From assembly GCA_020632885.1 (NCBI GenBank), contig JACKEQ010000004.1, positions 124,001 to 188,000 of the forward strand: a stretch of DNA of 64,000 nt, read 5' to 3'. Position 1 is the first letter of the stretch, and each line of letters begins with the position of its first letter. Of this stretch, positions 53,919-62,977 are shown piece by piece. A program made the translations under genes and the position numbers. Source of the DNA: Alphaproteobacteria bacterium. GTDB lineage: Bacteria; Myxococcota_A; UBA796; GCA-2862545. The notes below the pieces were generated by a model that was not told the origin of the DNA, made no database searches, and was given only the letters and a program-made list of their open reading frames with translations.

Positions 53919-56339
53919 TCACCCCGGAAAGCCGGCCTCGCCGGGCCGGAAGAACGGAGCCAGGACGTCGGCCGGCTCCTCCTCCACCGACGCGTCCCAG
54001 TGGGCGGGGAGCAGCTCGGCCAGGTCGCGCCACCGGAAGCGCCGGCCCACCAGGACCACCGCACCGCGGTCCTCGGGACGACGGATGAGGCGCCCGGCCG
54101 CCTGCACCACCTTGGTCATGCCCGGCACGAGGGACGCGTAGAGGAAGCCCGCCCCGTAGCGCTGCTCGTAGACCTCCCGCAGCAGGTCGCGCTCGAGGCC
54201 CACCGGCGGGAACGCCGGGCCGCAGACCAGCACCGCGGAGAGCGCGCCGGGCGGGAGGTCCACGCCCTCCGCGAAGATCCCGCCCAGCACCGCGGCCAGG
54301 ACCACGGGACGCTCGGCGCCCGCAAGGCCAGCGAGCCACGCGGACCGCTCTCCCTCCGAGAGGCTCCTCGGCTGGAGGAGGACATCGCGATCCGGCAGGT
54401 CCCAGCGCCCCGCGAGGTCCTCCAGCATGGCGAACGAGCTGAAGAACACCGCGACGTTGCCCGGGACGGCCTCGATGCAGGACGCGAGCAGCTCGGCAGT
54501 CCCGGCCGCGTGGGCCTTCCGGTCGCGCCAGGCCGTAGAGACCCGGGGCGCCACGACCACGAGCTGGTTCTCGGGCGGGAAGGGTGACGGGACGTCCACG
54601 AGCACGGGGTCCATGCCCCGGAGCCCGACGAGATCGAGCTGGAAGTCCACCGGCCGCAACGTCGCCGACGCCGCGACGAACCCGCCCAGACGGCGGATCT
54701 GCGGACCCAGCCAACCCGACGGGTCCAGACAGCACACCCGGACGGCCTCCCGCCCGTGGCCGCCCTCCACGATGACCACCGACGCCTCGTCGAGCTCGGC
54801 GAGCACGCCCACGAAGCGGAGCACCGAGCGCGCCAGGTCCAGCCACGGGTCCTCGGCGTCCGGGGTCTGCCGCTCCGCCTTCAACAGCGCGTAGTCGAGC
54901 CCGATCTCGTCGACCCGCTCGGCCATGTCGCGCCAGGGCGGGATGGCGAGGTCCGCCACGCCCTCCTCGCCCCGCACCGGACCCACGACCTGCAGGCCGG
55001 CCTCCACGACGAGGTCCTCGATCTGCCGCGCCAGGAACGCGAACGGGGCGAAGGCCTCGCCGAGCCCCTCCAGGAACTCCGCGGCCCGCACGGCCTGGGA
55101 GGCCGCGAGGCGCGGTGACCGGTAGGCCCGGGCCCGCTCGACGAGCTGATGGGCCTCGTCCGCCACGACGATCCAGCGGGACGGGTCGACATCGAAGATC
55201 TCGCGCACCCGGCTGCCCGGCTCGAGCACGTAGTTCAGGTCGCCGATCACCACGTCCACGGCGTGCACGGCGTCCCGCGCGAGCTGGTAGGGACAGACCT
55301 CGTGCTGGAGCGCCAGGGCCTCGAGGCGCTCGCGACCCGCCCGTCCCTCCCGGGCCTCCCGCACGACGCCCGTCTCGCGGAGCTTGTCGAAGTACCGGTC
55401 GGCGAACCGGCACACCTCCGGACGGCAGTCCACCTGGGCCACACCGTCCGGCCCGCGGTGCAGGCACACCCGCCCCCGCGCGTTCAGCACCACCGCGCGC
55501 AGGGGGGTACCGGCCGCCGCGAGGCGCTCGAGGGTCTGGAGCACGACGGGCTGCTGGGTGGTCCGCGTGGTCGCCCAGAACACCTGCCGATCGGTCTCCA
55601 GGGCCGACCGCACGGCCTCCGTGAGCACCGCCGCGGTCTTCCCGAGCCCCGTGGGCGCCTCCACGAGCACCGGACGCCCCTGGCGCAGCCCCGATGCCAC
55701 GGCCCGGCGCACCTCCGCCTGCCCCTCGCGCTGCTCGGGGAACGGCCAGCGCACGGGGATCTGCCGTCGCTGGCCCATCCAGGCGATGCGCTCCTCCCGG
55801 GCCGCGACCAGGTCCTCGAGCTTCGCGTGGACCTCCCGCTCCACCCGGTCGGGGTCCGCGGCCACGCCGATCACGTGACGGCTCCCGTCCGCCAGGCTCA
55901 CGAGGATCAGCCGCCCGCTCACCTGGTGCGCGGGCCGGTCGCGGGCCACCATCCACAGGTAGACCTCGAGCTGGGCCACGTAGTCGGGCCAGTCCGTCCG
56001 ACCCGTCGGGTAGAGGCGGTCGATGTCGAGGGCCGTGGACTTCACCTCCTCCACGACCCAGTGGCCGTCGCCCTCCACGAGCCCGTCCACGCGGCCCTGC
56101 ACGGTGACCGTCCACCCGGCCACGACCTCCCGGCGGCGCACGGTGACCTCGGCGCTGAAGTGCGGGTCCTCGGCTGCCCGCTCGTCCTGCCAGGCCACGT
56201 GCGCCTGTTGCCCGGCGACGAGGCGCGAGCGCTGGGCGCGGACGACCTCGAGCGTGAGGTGCCCGCGGGGCTCACCCGCGGTGACGAGGTCGCGCACCGA
56301 CAGGGTGAGCGTGCGCTCCTCGTCGTCGTACCGGATCAA
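53919..56339 (-). CDS. PD-(D/E)XK nuclease fused to XPD/DinG-type Fe-S helicase
   Basis: This 806-residue enzyme has an N-terminal RecB/Cas4-like nuclease domain with Asp85 (GRVDG), Glu98-x-Lys100 and Gln123/Tyr127. A 5'-3' SF2 XPD/DinG-type helicase follows: Walker A EAPTGLGKT at 227-235, Fe-S Cys at 292, 305, 310 and 349 (the last in CPY), DEAH at 394-397, SATL and motif VI QAAGRLIRR. It likely unwinds and trims DNA ends during repair or defence. The small gap to the upstream gene contains a GACCC/GGGTC hairpin. No cas genes are near. Confidence 0.9.
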   Translation of the reverse strand: MIRYDDEERTLTLSVRDLVTAGEPRGHLTLEVVRAQRSRLVAGQQAHVAWQDERAAEDPHFSAEVTVRRREVVAGWTVTVQGRVDGLVEGDGHWVVEEVKSTALDIDRLYPTGRTDWPDYVAQLEVYLWMVARDRPAHQVSGRLILVSLADGSRHVIGVAADPDRVEREVHAKLEDLVAAREERIAWMGQRRQIPVRWPFPEQREGQAEVRRAVASGLRQGRPVLVEAPTGLGKTAAVLTEAVRSALETDRQVFWATTRTTQQPVVLQTLERLAAAGTPLRAVVLNARGRVCLHRGPDGVAQVDCRPEVCRFADRYFDKLRETGVVREAREGRAGRERLEALALQHEVCPYQLARDAVHAVDVVIGDLNYVLEPGSRVREIFDVDPSRWIVVADEAHQLVERARAYRSPRLAASQAVRAAEFLEGLGEAFAPFAFLARQIEDLVVEAGLQVVGPVRGEEGVADLAIPPWRDMAERVDEIGLDYALLKAERQTPDAEDPWLDLARSVLRFVGVLAELDEASVVIVEGGHGREAVRVCCLDPSGWLGPQIRRLGGFVAASATLRPVDFQLDLVGLRGMDPVLVDVPSPFPPENQLVVVAPRVSTAWRDRKAHAAGTAELLASCIEAVPGNVAVFFSSFAMLEDLAGRWDLPDRDVLLQPRSLSEGERSAWLAGLAGAERPVVLAAVLGGIFAEGVDLPPGALSAVLVCGPAFPPVGLERDLLREVYEQRYGAGFLYASLVPGMTKVVQAAGRLIRRPEDRGAVVLVGRRFRWRDLAELLPAHWDASVEEEPADVLAPFFRPGEAGFPG

Positions 56340-56360
56340 GGACCCACCGGGTCAGCGGGG

Positions 56361-56654
56361 TCAGGAGCCCTGGCGGGCCTCGATGAACGCCTTCGTGCGC
56401 GCAGGGTTCTCCGCAATCCCGTACAGCTCGGCCTCGTAGGCCTCCGCGGTCATGCCGTGGTCCTGCAGGATCTGGTCGCGCGCGCCGGGATCCGCGTCGA
56501 TGGCGCGGGCGATCTCGCCGACCTTCTGCTCCATGGTCGCCTCGGCGGGCTCGGGCACGGGCTCCGGCCCGACGATCCCGGTGTCCGCGCCGGTGCATGC
56601 GAGGCCGAAGCCGAGCACGGCCGCTGCGACCGCGACGGTGAACGTGCGCTTCAT
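56361..56654 (-). CDS. Small lipoprotein of unknown function
   Basis: This is a 97-residue protein with a typical lipoprotein signal (MKRTFTVAVAAAVLGFGLAC, Cys at residue 20) and a helical acidic mature part. The ATG at 56654 overlaps the upstream stop (ATGA). I recognise no family. It is probably co-transcribed with the gene upstream and the helicase downstream. Confidence 0.75.
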   Translation of the reverse strand: MKRTFTVAVAAAVLGFGLACTGADTGIVGPEPVPEPAEATMEQKVGEIARAIDADPGARDQILQDHGMTAEAYEAELYGIAENPARTKAFIEARQGS

Positions 56655-57184
56655 GGGGTCCTCCCGGCGGGCTTGAACTTGCTCTTCACCTTGGTGCGCG
56701 GCGTGGGCGTCGGAGTGGGAGCTGCCGGGCGTGGGGGCGGCGGCGCGGGCACGGGACGCGTGGCGGGCGCCGGGCGCGGAGGCGGCTGCGGACCGGGACG
56801 AGGCGCCGCTCCTGCCGGCTCGGGCGGAGGCTTGCCCTTGCCGAGGCCCCGCTTCGCGTGCTCGGCCTGGATGGCGCTCGCGAGCTCGGAGCCGCGCAGA
56901 CCAGCGTCGAGCTGCTCCTTCACGAAGGCCCCGAAGCCCTCGACGGGGCCGTGCTCCTCGACGGGAGCCAGGCTGGCGTCGAGCAGCGCCGCGGCATCCC
57001 CGGCGGACAGCTTGGCGGCGCGGGCGGCGTGGAGGGCCTCCCGGACCTGATCGGCATCGACCCCCGCGTCGCGGAGGGACTGGGCGCGGGCGGGGAGATC
57101 CTCGGGGCGGACCTCCTCGGCGAGCGCTGTGGTGGCGACGAGGCAACCCAGGACGAGGGCCACCGCGCGTGCGCGAGCGTTCAT
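56651..57184 (-). CDS. Exported protein of unknown function
   Basis: This is a 177-residue protein with signal peptide MNARARAVALVLGCLVATTALA and a helical mature part of about 95 residues. A Pro/Ala-rich tail ends in a basic KVKSKFK segment. It could interact with anionic surfaces. No family recognised. It is coupled to the small lipoprotein. The ATG at 57184 is the only start that gives a signal peptide. Confidence 0.7.
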   Translation of the reverse strand: MNARARAVALVLGCLVATTALAEEVRPEDLPARAQSLRDAGVDADQVREALHAARAAKLSAGDAAALLDASLAPVEEHGPVEGFGAFVKEQLDAGLRGSELASAIQAEHAKRGLGKGKPPPEPAGAAPRPGPQPPPRPAPATRPVPAPPPPRPAAPTPTPTPRTKVKSKFKPAGRTP

Positions 57185-57262
57185 GGGTGAGCGTTCTCCG
57201 TGCGTTCGGCGCCATTCAACCACGGTGCACCGCCCCGCGCCACAGCGCACGTCGACGAGGGG

Positions 57263-57268
57263 TAGGAT
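57263..57268 (+). promoter_or_regulatory. TAGGAT -10-like element
   Basis: GGGGTAGGAT lies 17 bases before the TTG start of the CoaB-Nudix gene, with GGGAGG between. It is one of the recurring elements. Confidence 0.35.
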
Positions 57269-57285
57269 GGCCAGCGGGAGGCCGC

Positions 57286-58371
57286 TTGCGCGCACTGATC
57301 ACGGCTGGGGGCACGTCCGAGCCCATCGACGACGTGCGGGTCGTCACCAACCTCTCGAGCGGACGCTTCGGCGCCCGGATCGCCAACGCCCTGGTCGCGA
57401 GGGGCGTGGACGTCACGGTGCTCGGCAGCCGGTCCATGCTCTCCCATCCAGACTGGCTCGACCCGCGCGTGCGCCCGGTGCCCTTCGGCTCCTTCCGCGA
57501 CCTGCAGGGGGCCCTCGCCGAGCACGCGCCCGGCCAGGATCTGGTGCTCATGGCGGCCGCCGTCAGCGACTACAGCCCCGTGCCCGCGGACGGCAAGATC
57601 CGCTCGGACGCCGACGAGATCGTGATCCGCATGCGCCGGAACCCCAAGCTGCTCCCGACGCTGCGCGACCTCTGCGGCGATCGGGCCCTCGTGGTGGGGT
57701 TCAAGCTCCTCTCGGGCGTGAGCCGCGACGAGCTGGTGGAGGTCGCGCGGGGCCAGCTCCGTGGTGCGCGGCTCGACCTCACGGTCGCGAACGACCTGCG
57801 CACCTTCGTCGGCAGCCTGCACCCCGTGGTCCTGGTGGAGGACGACCGGACCACGGACTACTCCGGCACGAAGGAGGACACCGCGGCGTTCGTGGCGGAC
57901 AGGGTGCTCGAGCTCCAGCGCGCGAGGTCCGGTGAGGTCCGCGAGGGAGCGAGCTTCACGCTGTTCCATCGGGCGAGCGGTGAGGTCCTGGTGGGTCGCC
58001 GGCTCACCGGGCCGTCCGCTGGCTGCTGGAGCGTGCCCGGGGGCCGCGTGGAGCCCGGTGAGGGCGCGCTGGATGCCGCCAGACGCGAGCTGCGGGAGGA
58101 GGTGGGGCTCGGCGTGCCGGAGGGTCCGCCCCTCGCTCGGGTGGAGGTCGTGCTGCCCGGGGATCCGCCCTGGCGAATCGCGGGGTTCGTCGCCGAGGTC
58201 CAGCACCGTCGTGCACCCCGGCCGTCCGAGGAGATCGAGGCGAGCTGGATGCCCCTCGCGGACGCCCTGGCTCTCGAGCCCGTCACGCCGGGCCTCTCGG
58301 CGGTCCTGCAGCGGGTACGGCACCTGCTGGCGCAACCGACGGTTGCCGGTGCCGACCCACCGCGGCTATGA
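57286..58371 (+). CDS. CoaB-like domain fused to Nudix hydrolase
   Basis: This is a 361-residue fusion. Residues 1-205 match the phosphopantothenoylcysteine synthetase (CoaB/DFP) domain: ITAGGTSEPIDDVRVVTNLSSGRFG, the KIRSD-like region and ANDLRTF. Residues 215-361 are a Nudix domain with a perfect Nudix box (GX5EX7REUXEEXGU) near residues 251-273. The CoaC decarboxylase half usual for bacteria is missing. TTG 57286 has a GGGAGG site. CoA precursor synthesis and pyrophosphate hydrolysis in one chain suggest CoA housekeeping. Confidence 0.85.
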   Translation: MRALITAGGTSEPIDDVRVVTNLSSGRFGARIANALVARGVDVTVLGSRSMLSHPDWLDPRVRPVPFGSFRDLQGALAEHAPGQDLVLMAAAVSDYSPVPADGKIRSDADEIVIRMRRNPKLLPTLRDLCGDRALVVGFKLLSGVSRDELVEVARGQLRGARLDLTVANDLRTFVGSLHPVVLVEDDRTTDYSGTKEDTAAFVADRVLELQRARSGEVREGASFTLFHRASGEVLVGRRLTGPSAGCWSVPGGRVEPGEGALDAARRELREEVGLGVPEGPPLARVEVVLPGDPPWRIAGFVAEVQHRRAPRPSEEIEASWMPLADALALEPVTPGLSAVLQRVRHLLAQPTVAGADPPRL

Positions 58372-58378
58372 CCTGACC

Positions 58379-58819
58379 ATGCTCGCGGCAATCATCGGCA
58401 TCGCCCTCGCCGGCGGAGACTGGACCCCCACCCCCGACGAGCAGAAGCTCGTCCAGGCCCTGTCCAGCCACGACGGTCCCCCGTCCTGCGACGATCTCGA
58501 CGCCATGGTGGACGACCCCGTCGCCAGCCTGGAGCGCGTCGTGGAGCACGTCACGATGCCGCCCTGGGCGGGCATGAGCGCGGCCCGGTGCCTGATCGTG
58601 AACCATCCGCAGTCCGCGGAGCCCACGATCTCGCAGTGGATGGACGACCCCGAGAAGCTCGGGCTCGCGAAGCTCGTGCTCCTCTCCGTCGATCAGCTCC
58701 CGGAGCCGATGGCCCTGGACGTGGCTCGGGTCGCCCTCCGCGGCCCCCACGCCGTCGAGGCCCGCAAGCGGCTCCCGCAGTCCACCCGGCCCGCCGTCCG
58801 CGCCCTGGTCACGCCCTGA
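58379..58819 (+). CDS. Exported protein of unknown function
   Basis: This is a 146-residue protein with short leader MLAAIIGIALAG and a mature helical, repeat-like (HEAT/ARM-like) part. It starts at ATG 58379, seven bases after the CoaB-Nudix stop, and overlaps the next gene by one base (TGATG). No family is recognised. Confidence 0.65.
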   Translation: MLAAIIGIALAGGDWTPTPDEQKLVQALSSHDGPPSCDDLDAMVDDPVASLERVVEHVTMPPWAGMSAARCLIVNHPQSAEPTISQWMDDPEKLGLAKLVLLSVDQLPEPMALDVARVALRGPHAVEARKRLPQSTRPAVRALVTP

Positions 58820-59250
58820 TGGAGCGCATCGCGGCATCCGAGCAGCTCGATCGCATCGCGGGTGAGTACCAGGCGGCCTACGCGAAGGTGCAGGGCCTGC
58901 TCGCCACCACCCAGCACCCCAAGCTCCCGGGCTGGGTCTTCCAGCTCGATCGGTTCGACGTCGTGGAGATCGCGGTGTTCTCCAAGGCCCTCGCCCGGGC
59001 GGAGCAGCACCGGCGGCAGTGGCGCGCCGCCCTGCACGCCACCGTCGAGCTCGCGGCCCTCGAGGCCCAGCAGCCCGGTGTGCGCGACCTCTCGCCGGAC
59101 ACGTTCGACCCCGACGCACCTCCGGACCTCGCAGCGGCCGGCCCCGGCGGGATGGACACCCTCGACAGCTTCATCAGCGTCGTGCAGTACGCCCGCACGG
59201 CCGGATGCAGCTACGTCGACGGTGCGTTCGTGCCGGTCCTGAAGAGCTGA
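58819..59250 (+). CDS. Protein of unknown function
   Basis: This is a 143-residue soluble protein with no signal peptide, mostly helical. The start is ATG 58819, overlapping the upstream stop. It is followed one base later by bioF, so it is in the biotin operon. I do not recognise a family and cannot infer a role. Confidence 0.65.
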   Translation: MERIAASEQLDRIAGEYQAAYAKVQGLLATTQHPKLPGWVFQLDRFDVVEIAVFSKALARAEQHRRQWRAALHATVELAALEAQQPGVRDLSPDTFDPDAPPDLAAAGPGGMDTLDSFISVVQYARTAGCSYVDGAFVPVLKS

Positions 59251-59251
59251 C

Positions 59252-60319
59252 GTGCCCCGCTACGCCCGCTGGGCCGAGCGCCTGGCGGGAATCGAGCGCC
59301 TCGGTCGCACCCGCACCCTCCGCACGCTCGAGCCCACCGGCCCGGTCACCGGACGCCTCGATGGACGCGACGTCCTCGTCGCCTGCAGCAACGACTACCT
59401 CGGCCTCGGGACCCTGCCGCTCGCAGGCCGCTCCGGGTCGGGCGGCTCGCGCCTGATCAGCGGCAACCACCCCGAGCACGGGCGTCTCGAGCGGGCGCTC
59501 GCGTCCTGGCTGGAGCGCGACGTCCTCCTGTTCCCGAGCGGCTGGCACGCGAACGTCGCGGTGTTCTCCACGGTCTGCACGGCCGACCAGCGCGTGGCGA
59601 GCGACGCCCTGAACCACGCCAGCGTCATCGACGGTCTACGGCTCTCGAGGGCCCAGCGGATCGTCGTCCCCCACCTCGACCCCTCCGCGGTGCCCGACAG
59701 CGTCGATCTCATCGCCCTGGAGGGCCTCTACAGCATGGACGGCGACATCGCCCCGCTCGCGAGCTACCCGCGCGGCCCGTGGCTCGCCGTGGACGAGGCC
59801 CACTCCATCGGGTGCCTGGGGTCGGGGGGACGCGGCGTGGCAGCCTCCCAGGGCGTGTCGCCCGACGTCCTCGTGGGCACCTTCGGGAAGGCGTTCGGCA
59901 GCACGGGTGCGTTCGTCGCGGGGCCTCCCGAGCTGATCGCGCTCCTCGTGAACGCCGCCCGGAGCTTCATCTTCACCACGTCCGCTCCGCCCGGTCTGCT
60001 CGCCGTCCTCGCCGACCGCCTGGCCACCATCGCCGCGGCGGACGACCTCCGCGACCGTCTCGCCCACAACGCCGCCACCCTGCGCCGTCACCTCGCGGAC
60101 CTCGGCTGGACCGTGCTCGGCGATGCCCACATCCTCCCGGTGCTCACGGGCCGGGAGACGATGGAGGTGGCCGACCGTCTCCTGCGGGCCGGGGTCTTCG
60201 CGCCCGGCATCCGTCATCCCACCGTGCCGGTGGGCCTGGAGCGGGTCCGGCTCACCGTGAGCGCCGCCCACACCGACATCCACCTGGAGCGGATCGCGGA
60301 GGCCTTCGGACCCGCCTGA
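59252..60319 (+). CDS. bioF: 8-amino-7-oxononanoate synthase
   Basis: This 355-residue PLP enzyme condenses pimeloyl-ACP/CoA and alanine in biotin synthesis. It has CSNDYLGLG, GSGGSRLISGNHPEHGRLE, VDEAHSIG, and the PLP Lys region GTFGKAFGSTGAF. It is slightly short at the N-terminus for the family. The GTG at 59252 comes one base after the upstream stop. It precedes bioA by 38 bases. BioB and bioD are not in the window. Confidence 0.93.
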   Translation: MPRYARWAERLAGIERLGRTRTLRTLEPTGPVTGRLDGRDVLVACSNDYLGLGTLPLAGRSGSGGSRLISGNHPEHGRLERALASWLERDVLLFPSGWHANVAVFSTVCTADQRVASDALNHASVIDGLRLSRAQRIVVPHLDPSAVPDSVDLIALEGLYSMDGDIAPLASYPRGPWLAVDEAHSIGCLGSGGRGVAASQGVSPDVLVGTFGKAFGSTGAFVAGPPELIALLVNAARSFIFTTSAPPGLLAVLADRLATIAAADDLRDRLAHNAATLRRHLADLGWTVLGDAHILPVLTGRETMEVADRLLRAGVFAPGIRHPTVPVGLERVRLTVSAAHTDIHLERIAEAFGPA

Positions 60320-60357
60320 TCCCGGGCGAGCGGGCTCCGAGCTTGCTAGTCGTAGCC

Positions 60358-61695
60358 ATGCAGCATGGACGCGACCGTACCCGCAGGCTGGCCCAGCTCG
60401 ACCACGAGCACGTCTGGCACCCGTTCACCCAGCAGCAGCAGTGGACCAGCCGTCCGCCGCTGATCATCGAGCGCGCCCAGGGCGCCATGCTCTACGACAC
60501 CGAGGGCAACGGCTACATCGACGGCTGCAGCAGCCTGTGGACCAACGTGCACGGTCACCGGCACCCGCGCCTCGACCAGGCCCTCCACGACCAGCTCGCC
60601 CGCCTGGCCCACTCCACCCTCCTGGGCCTCTCCCACCCGCCCGCCATCGAGCTCGCCCAGCGCCTCGTGGACGTGGCCCCGTGGGGCCTGAAGCGCGTGT
60701 TCTACAGCGACAACGGGTCCACCGCGACCGAGGTCGCCCTGAAGATGGCGTTCCAGTACCAACAGCAGGTCGGCGCCACGGGACGCACGCGGTTCGCGGC
60801 CCTCCAGGAGGCCTACCACGGCGACACCATCGGAGCCGTGAGCGTCGGCAGCATCCCGCTATTCCATCGCATCTACCGCCCGATGCTCTTCGACGCCCTC
60901 GCCCTGCCTGCACCCGTGGAGCCCGGGGGTGACGAGGAGGCGCAGTGCCGCGACCGCGCCCTGGCCCTGCTGGACGCCCATGGGCACGAGCTCGCCGCGC
61001 TGATCGTCGAGCCCCTCGTGCAGGGTGCCGCGGGCATGAAGATGCACACCCGCGACTACCTCCGCCCCATCCTCGAGAAGGCCCGCCAGATGGGCGTGCT
61101 GCTCATCGCGGACGAGGTCGCCGTGGGCTTCGCACGCACGGGCACGCTGTTCGCCATGGAGCAGGTGGGCGTCACCCCGGACTTCCTCTGCCTCGCGAAG
61201 GGTCTGGCCGCCGGCTACCTGCCCCTGGCCGCCACGCTCACGACAGAGGCCGTCTACGAGGCCTTCCTGGCCGAGCCCCACGCCCACAAGCAGTTCTTCC
61301 ACGGTCACACGTTCACGGGCAACCCGCTGGCCTGCGCGGTGGCCCTGGCGAGCCTCGACCTGTTCGAGGAGGAGGACGTGCTGGACCGGGTGCTGGACGC
61401 CTCCCGGCACATGGCGGCGCTCCTGAAGAACTGGGTCGGCAAGCCCGGCATCGCGAGCGTGCGCCAGACCGGGGTCATGGTGGGCATCGACCTCGTCCGG
61501 CCGGACGGCACGCCGTGGCCTCCGGAGGCCCAGATGGGCCACCGCGTCTGCATGAAGGCGCGCGACCTCGGCGCGGTCCTCCGGCCCCTCGGCGACACCC
61601 TGGTGCTCAACCCGCCCCTGTCCATCCACGATGCCGAGCTCACCCAGCTCGTCCGCATCACCTCCGACGCGATCCTTGCAGAACAAAAAGCCTGA
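60358..61695 (+). CDS. bioA: Adenosylmethionine-8-amino-7-oxononanoate aminotransferase
   Basis: This 445-residue class III aminotransferase makes 7,8-diaminopelargonate, using SAM as amino donor. It has HVWHPFTQ at the N-terminus, GSTATEVALKMAFQY, IADEVAVGFARTGTLF and PLP Lys in LCLAKGLAAGYLPLAAT. The ATG at 60358 is clear. The 3' end overlaps the sensor kinase by 20 bases. Confidence 0.95.
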   Translation: MQHGRDRTRRLAQLDHEHVWHPFTQQQQWTSRPPLIIERAQGAMLYDTEGNGYIDGCSSLWTNVHGHRHPRLDQALHDQLARLAHSTLLGLSHPPAIELAQRLVDVAPWGLKRVFYSDNGSTATEVALKMAFQYQQQVGATGRTRFAALQEAYHGDTIGAVSVGSIPLFHRIYRPMLFDALALPAPVEPGGDEEAQCRDRALALLDAHGHELAALIVEPLVQGAAGMKMHTRDYLRPILEKARQMGVLLIADEVAVGFARTGTLFAMEQVGVTPDFLCLAKGLAAGYLPLAATLTTEAVYEAFLAEPHAHKQFFHGHTFTGNPLACAVALASLDLFEEEDVLDRVLDASRHMAALLKNWVGKPGIASVRQTGVMVGIDLVRPDGTPWPPEAQMGHRVCMKARDLGAVLRPLGDTLVLNPPLSIHDAELTQLVRITSDAILAEQKA

Positions 61696-62977
61696 CGAGA
61701 CCCGGACGTGGCTCCTGTGGCTCACGCGCCTCAGGTGGGTCGCGCTGGGGGCCCAGACCGTCACGCTCGGGTTCGCCTGGCCGCTGCTCGAGCACCTGAA
61801 CCTCGTGCTCATCCTGGTCGGCATGATGGGCGTGCTGCTCCTCGCCAACCTCCGGGCCCAGCTGGAGCTCCGGAGCCGTCAGCCCATCCCGCCCACCACC
61901 CTGCTCTGGCAGCTCGGCCTCGATGTCGTCGTGCTCACGGTGTTCTTCGTGTGCGGCGGCGGCCCGGACAACCCGTTCATCCTGCTCTACCTCGTGCACA
62001 TCGCGATGGGTGCCGTGATGCTCCGCCCGGAGCTCGCCACCACGCTGACGGTCGGGGTGCTCGGCTGCTACGGGCTCCTGCACGTCTGGTACTACCCCCT
62101 GCGGTACGACCAGCACAGCCTGCCCGAGAGCACGCTCGTCCCGTTCGGTCAGCTCCTGGCCTTCGTGATCACCGCGTCCAGCGTGGCCGTCTTCGTGGTC
62201 GGCCTGTCGGACACCCTGCGGCGACGGACCCAGCAGCTCCTCGACGCGCGCGACCGCACGGCCCGCATCGACCGTCTCCGGAGCGTCGGGACCCTCGCCG
62301 CGGGCGCGGCCCACGAGCTCAACACCCCGCTGTCCACCATCGGGATGCGCGTCCGCCGGCTCGGTCGTCGCTACCAGGACGAGCCCACCGAGAAGGACCT
62401 GGCCGTCATCCGCAGCCAGCTGGAGCGATGCACGCGCATCGTGCAGCAGCTCCTCGCGGGCGCCGGAGACCCCAGCGCGGTAGGCCTGGAGCGCGCCCGC
62501 CTCATCGACCTCGTGCAGGACACCGCGAAGTTCTGGTGCACCGGCTGCAACCTCGAGCTCCGGGTGATCGACCGCTCGGAGGCCGCGGAGGTCGAGCTCC
62601 CGCGGGTCGCGTTCGCCCAGGCCTTCACGAACCTCCTCGAGAACGCCCGCGAGGCCCAGGAGGCCGTCGGTGACTTCACGCCCGTCCAGGTCACCGTGAC
62701 CGCCACGCGCGGTACGGCCGTCGTGGAGGTCGTGGACCACGGCGTCGGCCTGCCCGACGAGAAGGACCAGGTGGGCACGCCCTTCTACACCACCAAGGTC
62801 GCCGGCACGGGCCTCGGGGTCTACGTGGCCCGACAGGTCGCGGACGGCGCAGGGGGCGGGCTGCGTTACAAGAGGAACGAGCGAGGCACGACGGCCCGGT
62901 GGTGGTTCCCACGTGCACCGCCCAGGAGGTCCGATGAGCCCGAAGGACAGCCGGCCGAAGCTGCTGGTCGTGGATGA
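61676..62977 (+). CDS. regB: RegB/PrrB-type redox sensor histidine kinase
   Basis: This 433-residue membrane kinase has five to six helices. The quinone-binding heptapeptide GGPDNPF lies near residues 94-100. The H-box AAHELNTPLSTI has His near 212. The redox Cys of RegB (in QLERCTRIV, near 251) is kept. The ATPase domain has N-box NLLENAREAQ and GTGLGVYVARQ. RegB senses quinone or oxygen state. The start is TTG 61676, with a weak ribosome site. It overlaps bioA and regA by 20 and 44 bases. Confidence 0.88.
   Translation: MQNKKPDETRTWLLWLTRLRWVALGAQTVTLGFAWPLLEHLNLVLILVGMMGVLLLANLRAQLELRSRQPIPPTTLLWQLGLDVVVLTVFFVCGGGPDNPFILLYLVHIAMGAVMLRPELATTLTVGVLGCYGLLHVWYYPLRYDQHSLPESTLVPFGQLLAFVITASSVAVFVVGLSDTLRRRTQQLLDARDRTARIDRLRSVGTLAAGAAHELNTPLSTIGMRVRRLGRRYQDEPTEKDLAVIRSQLERCTRIVQQLLAGAGDPSAVGLERARLIDLVQDTAKFWCTGCNLELRVIDRSEAAEVELPRVAFAQAFTNLLENAREAQEAVGDFTPVQVTVTATRGTAVVEVVDHGVGLPDEKDQVGTPFYTTKVAGTGLGVYVARQVADGAGGGLRYKRNERGTTARWWFPRAPPRRSDEPEGQPAEAAGRG

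Noticed and set aside
53919..56339. A CRISPR-associated Cas4 gene.
   Set aside because: The nuclease is fused to an XPD-type helicase and there is no Cas1, Cas2 or repeat array in the window.
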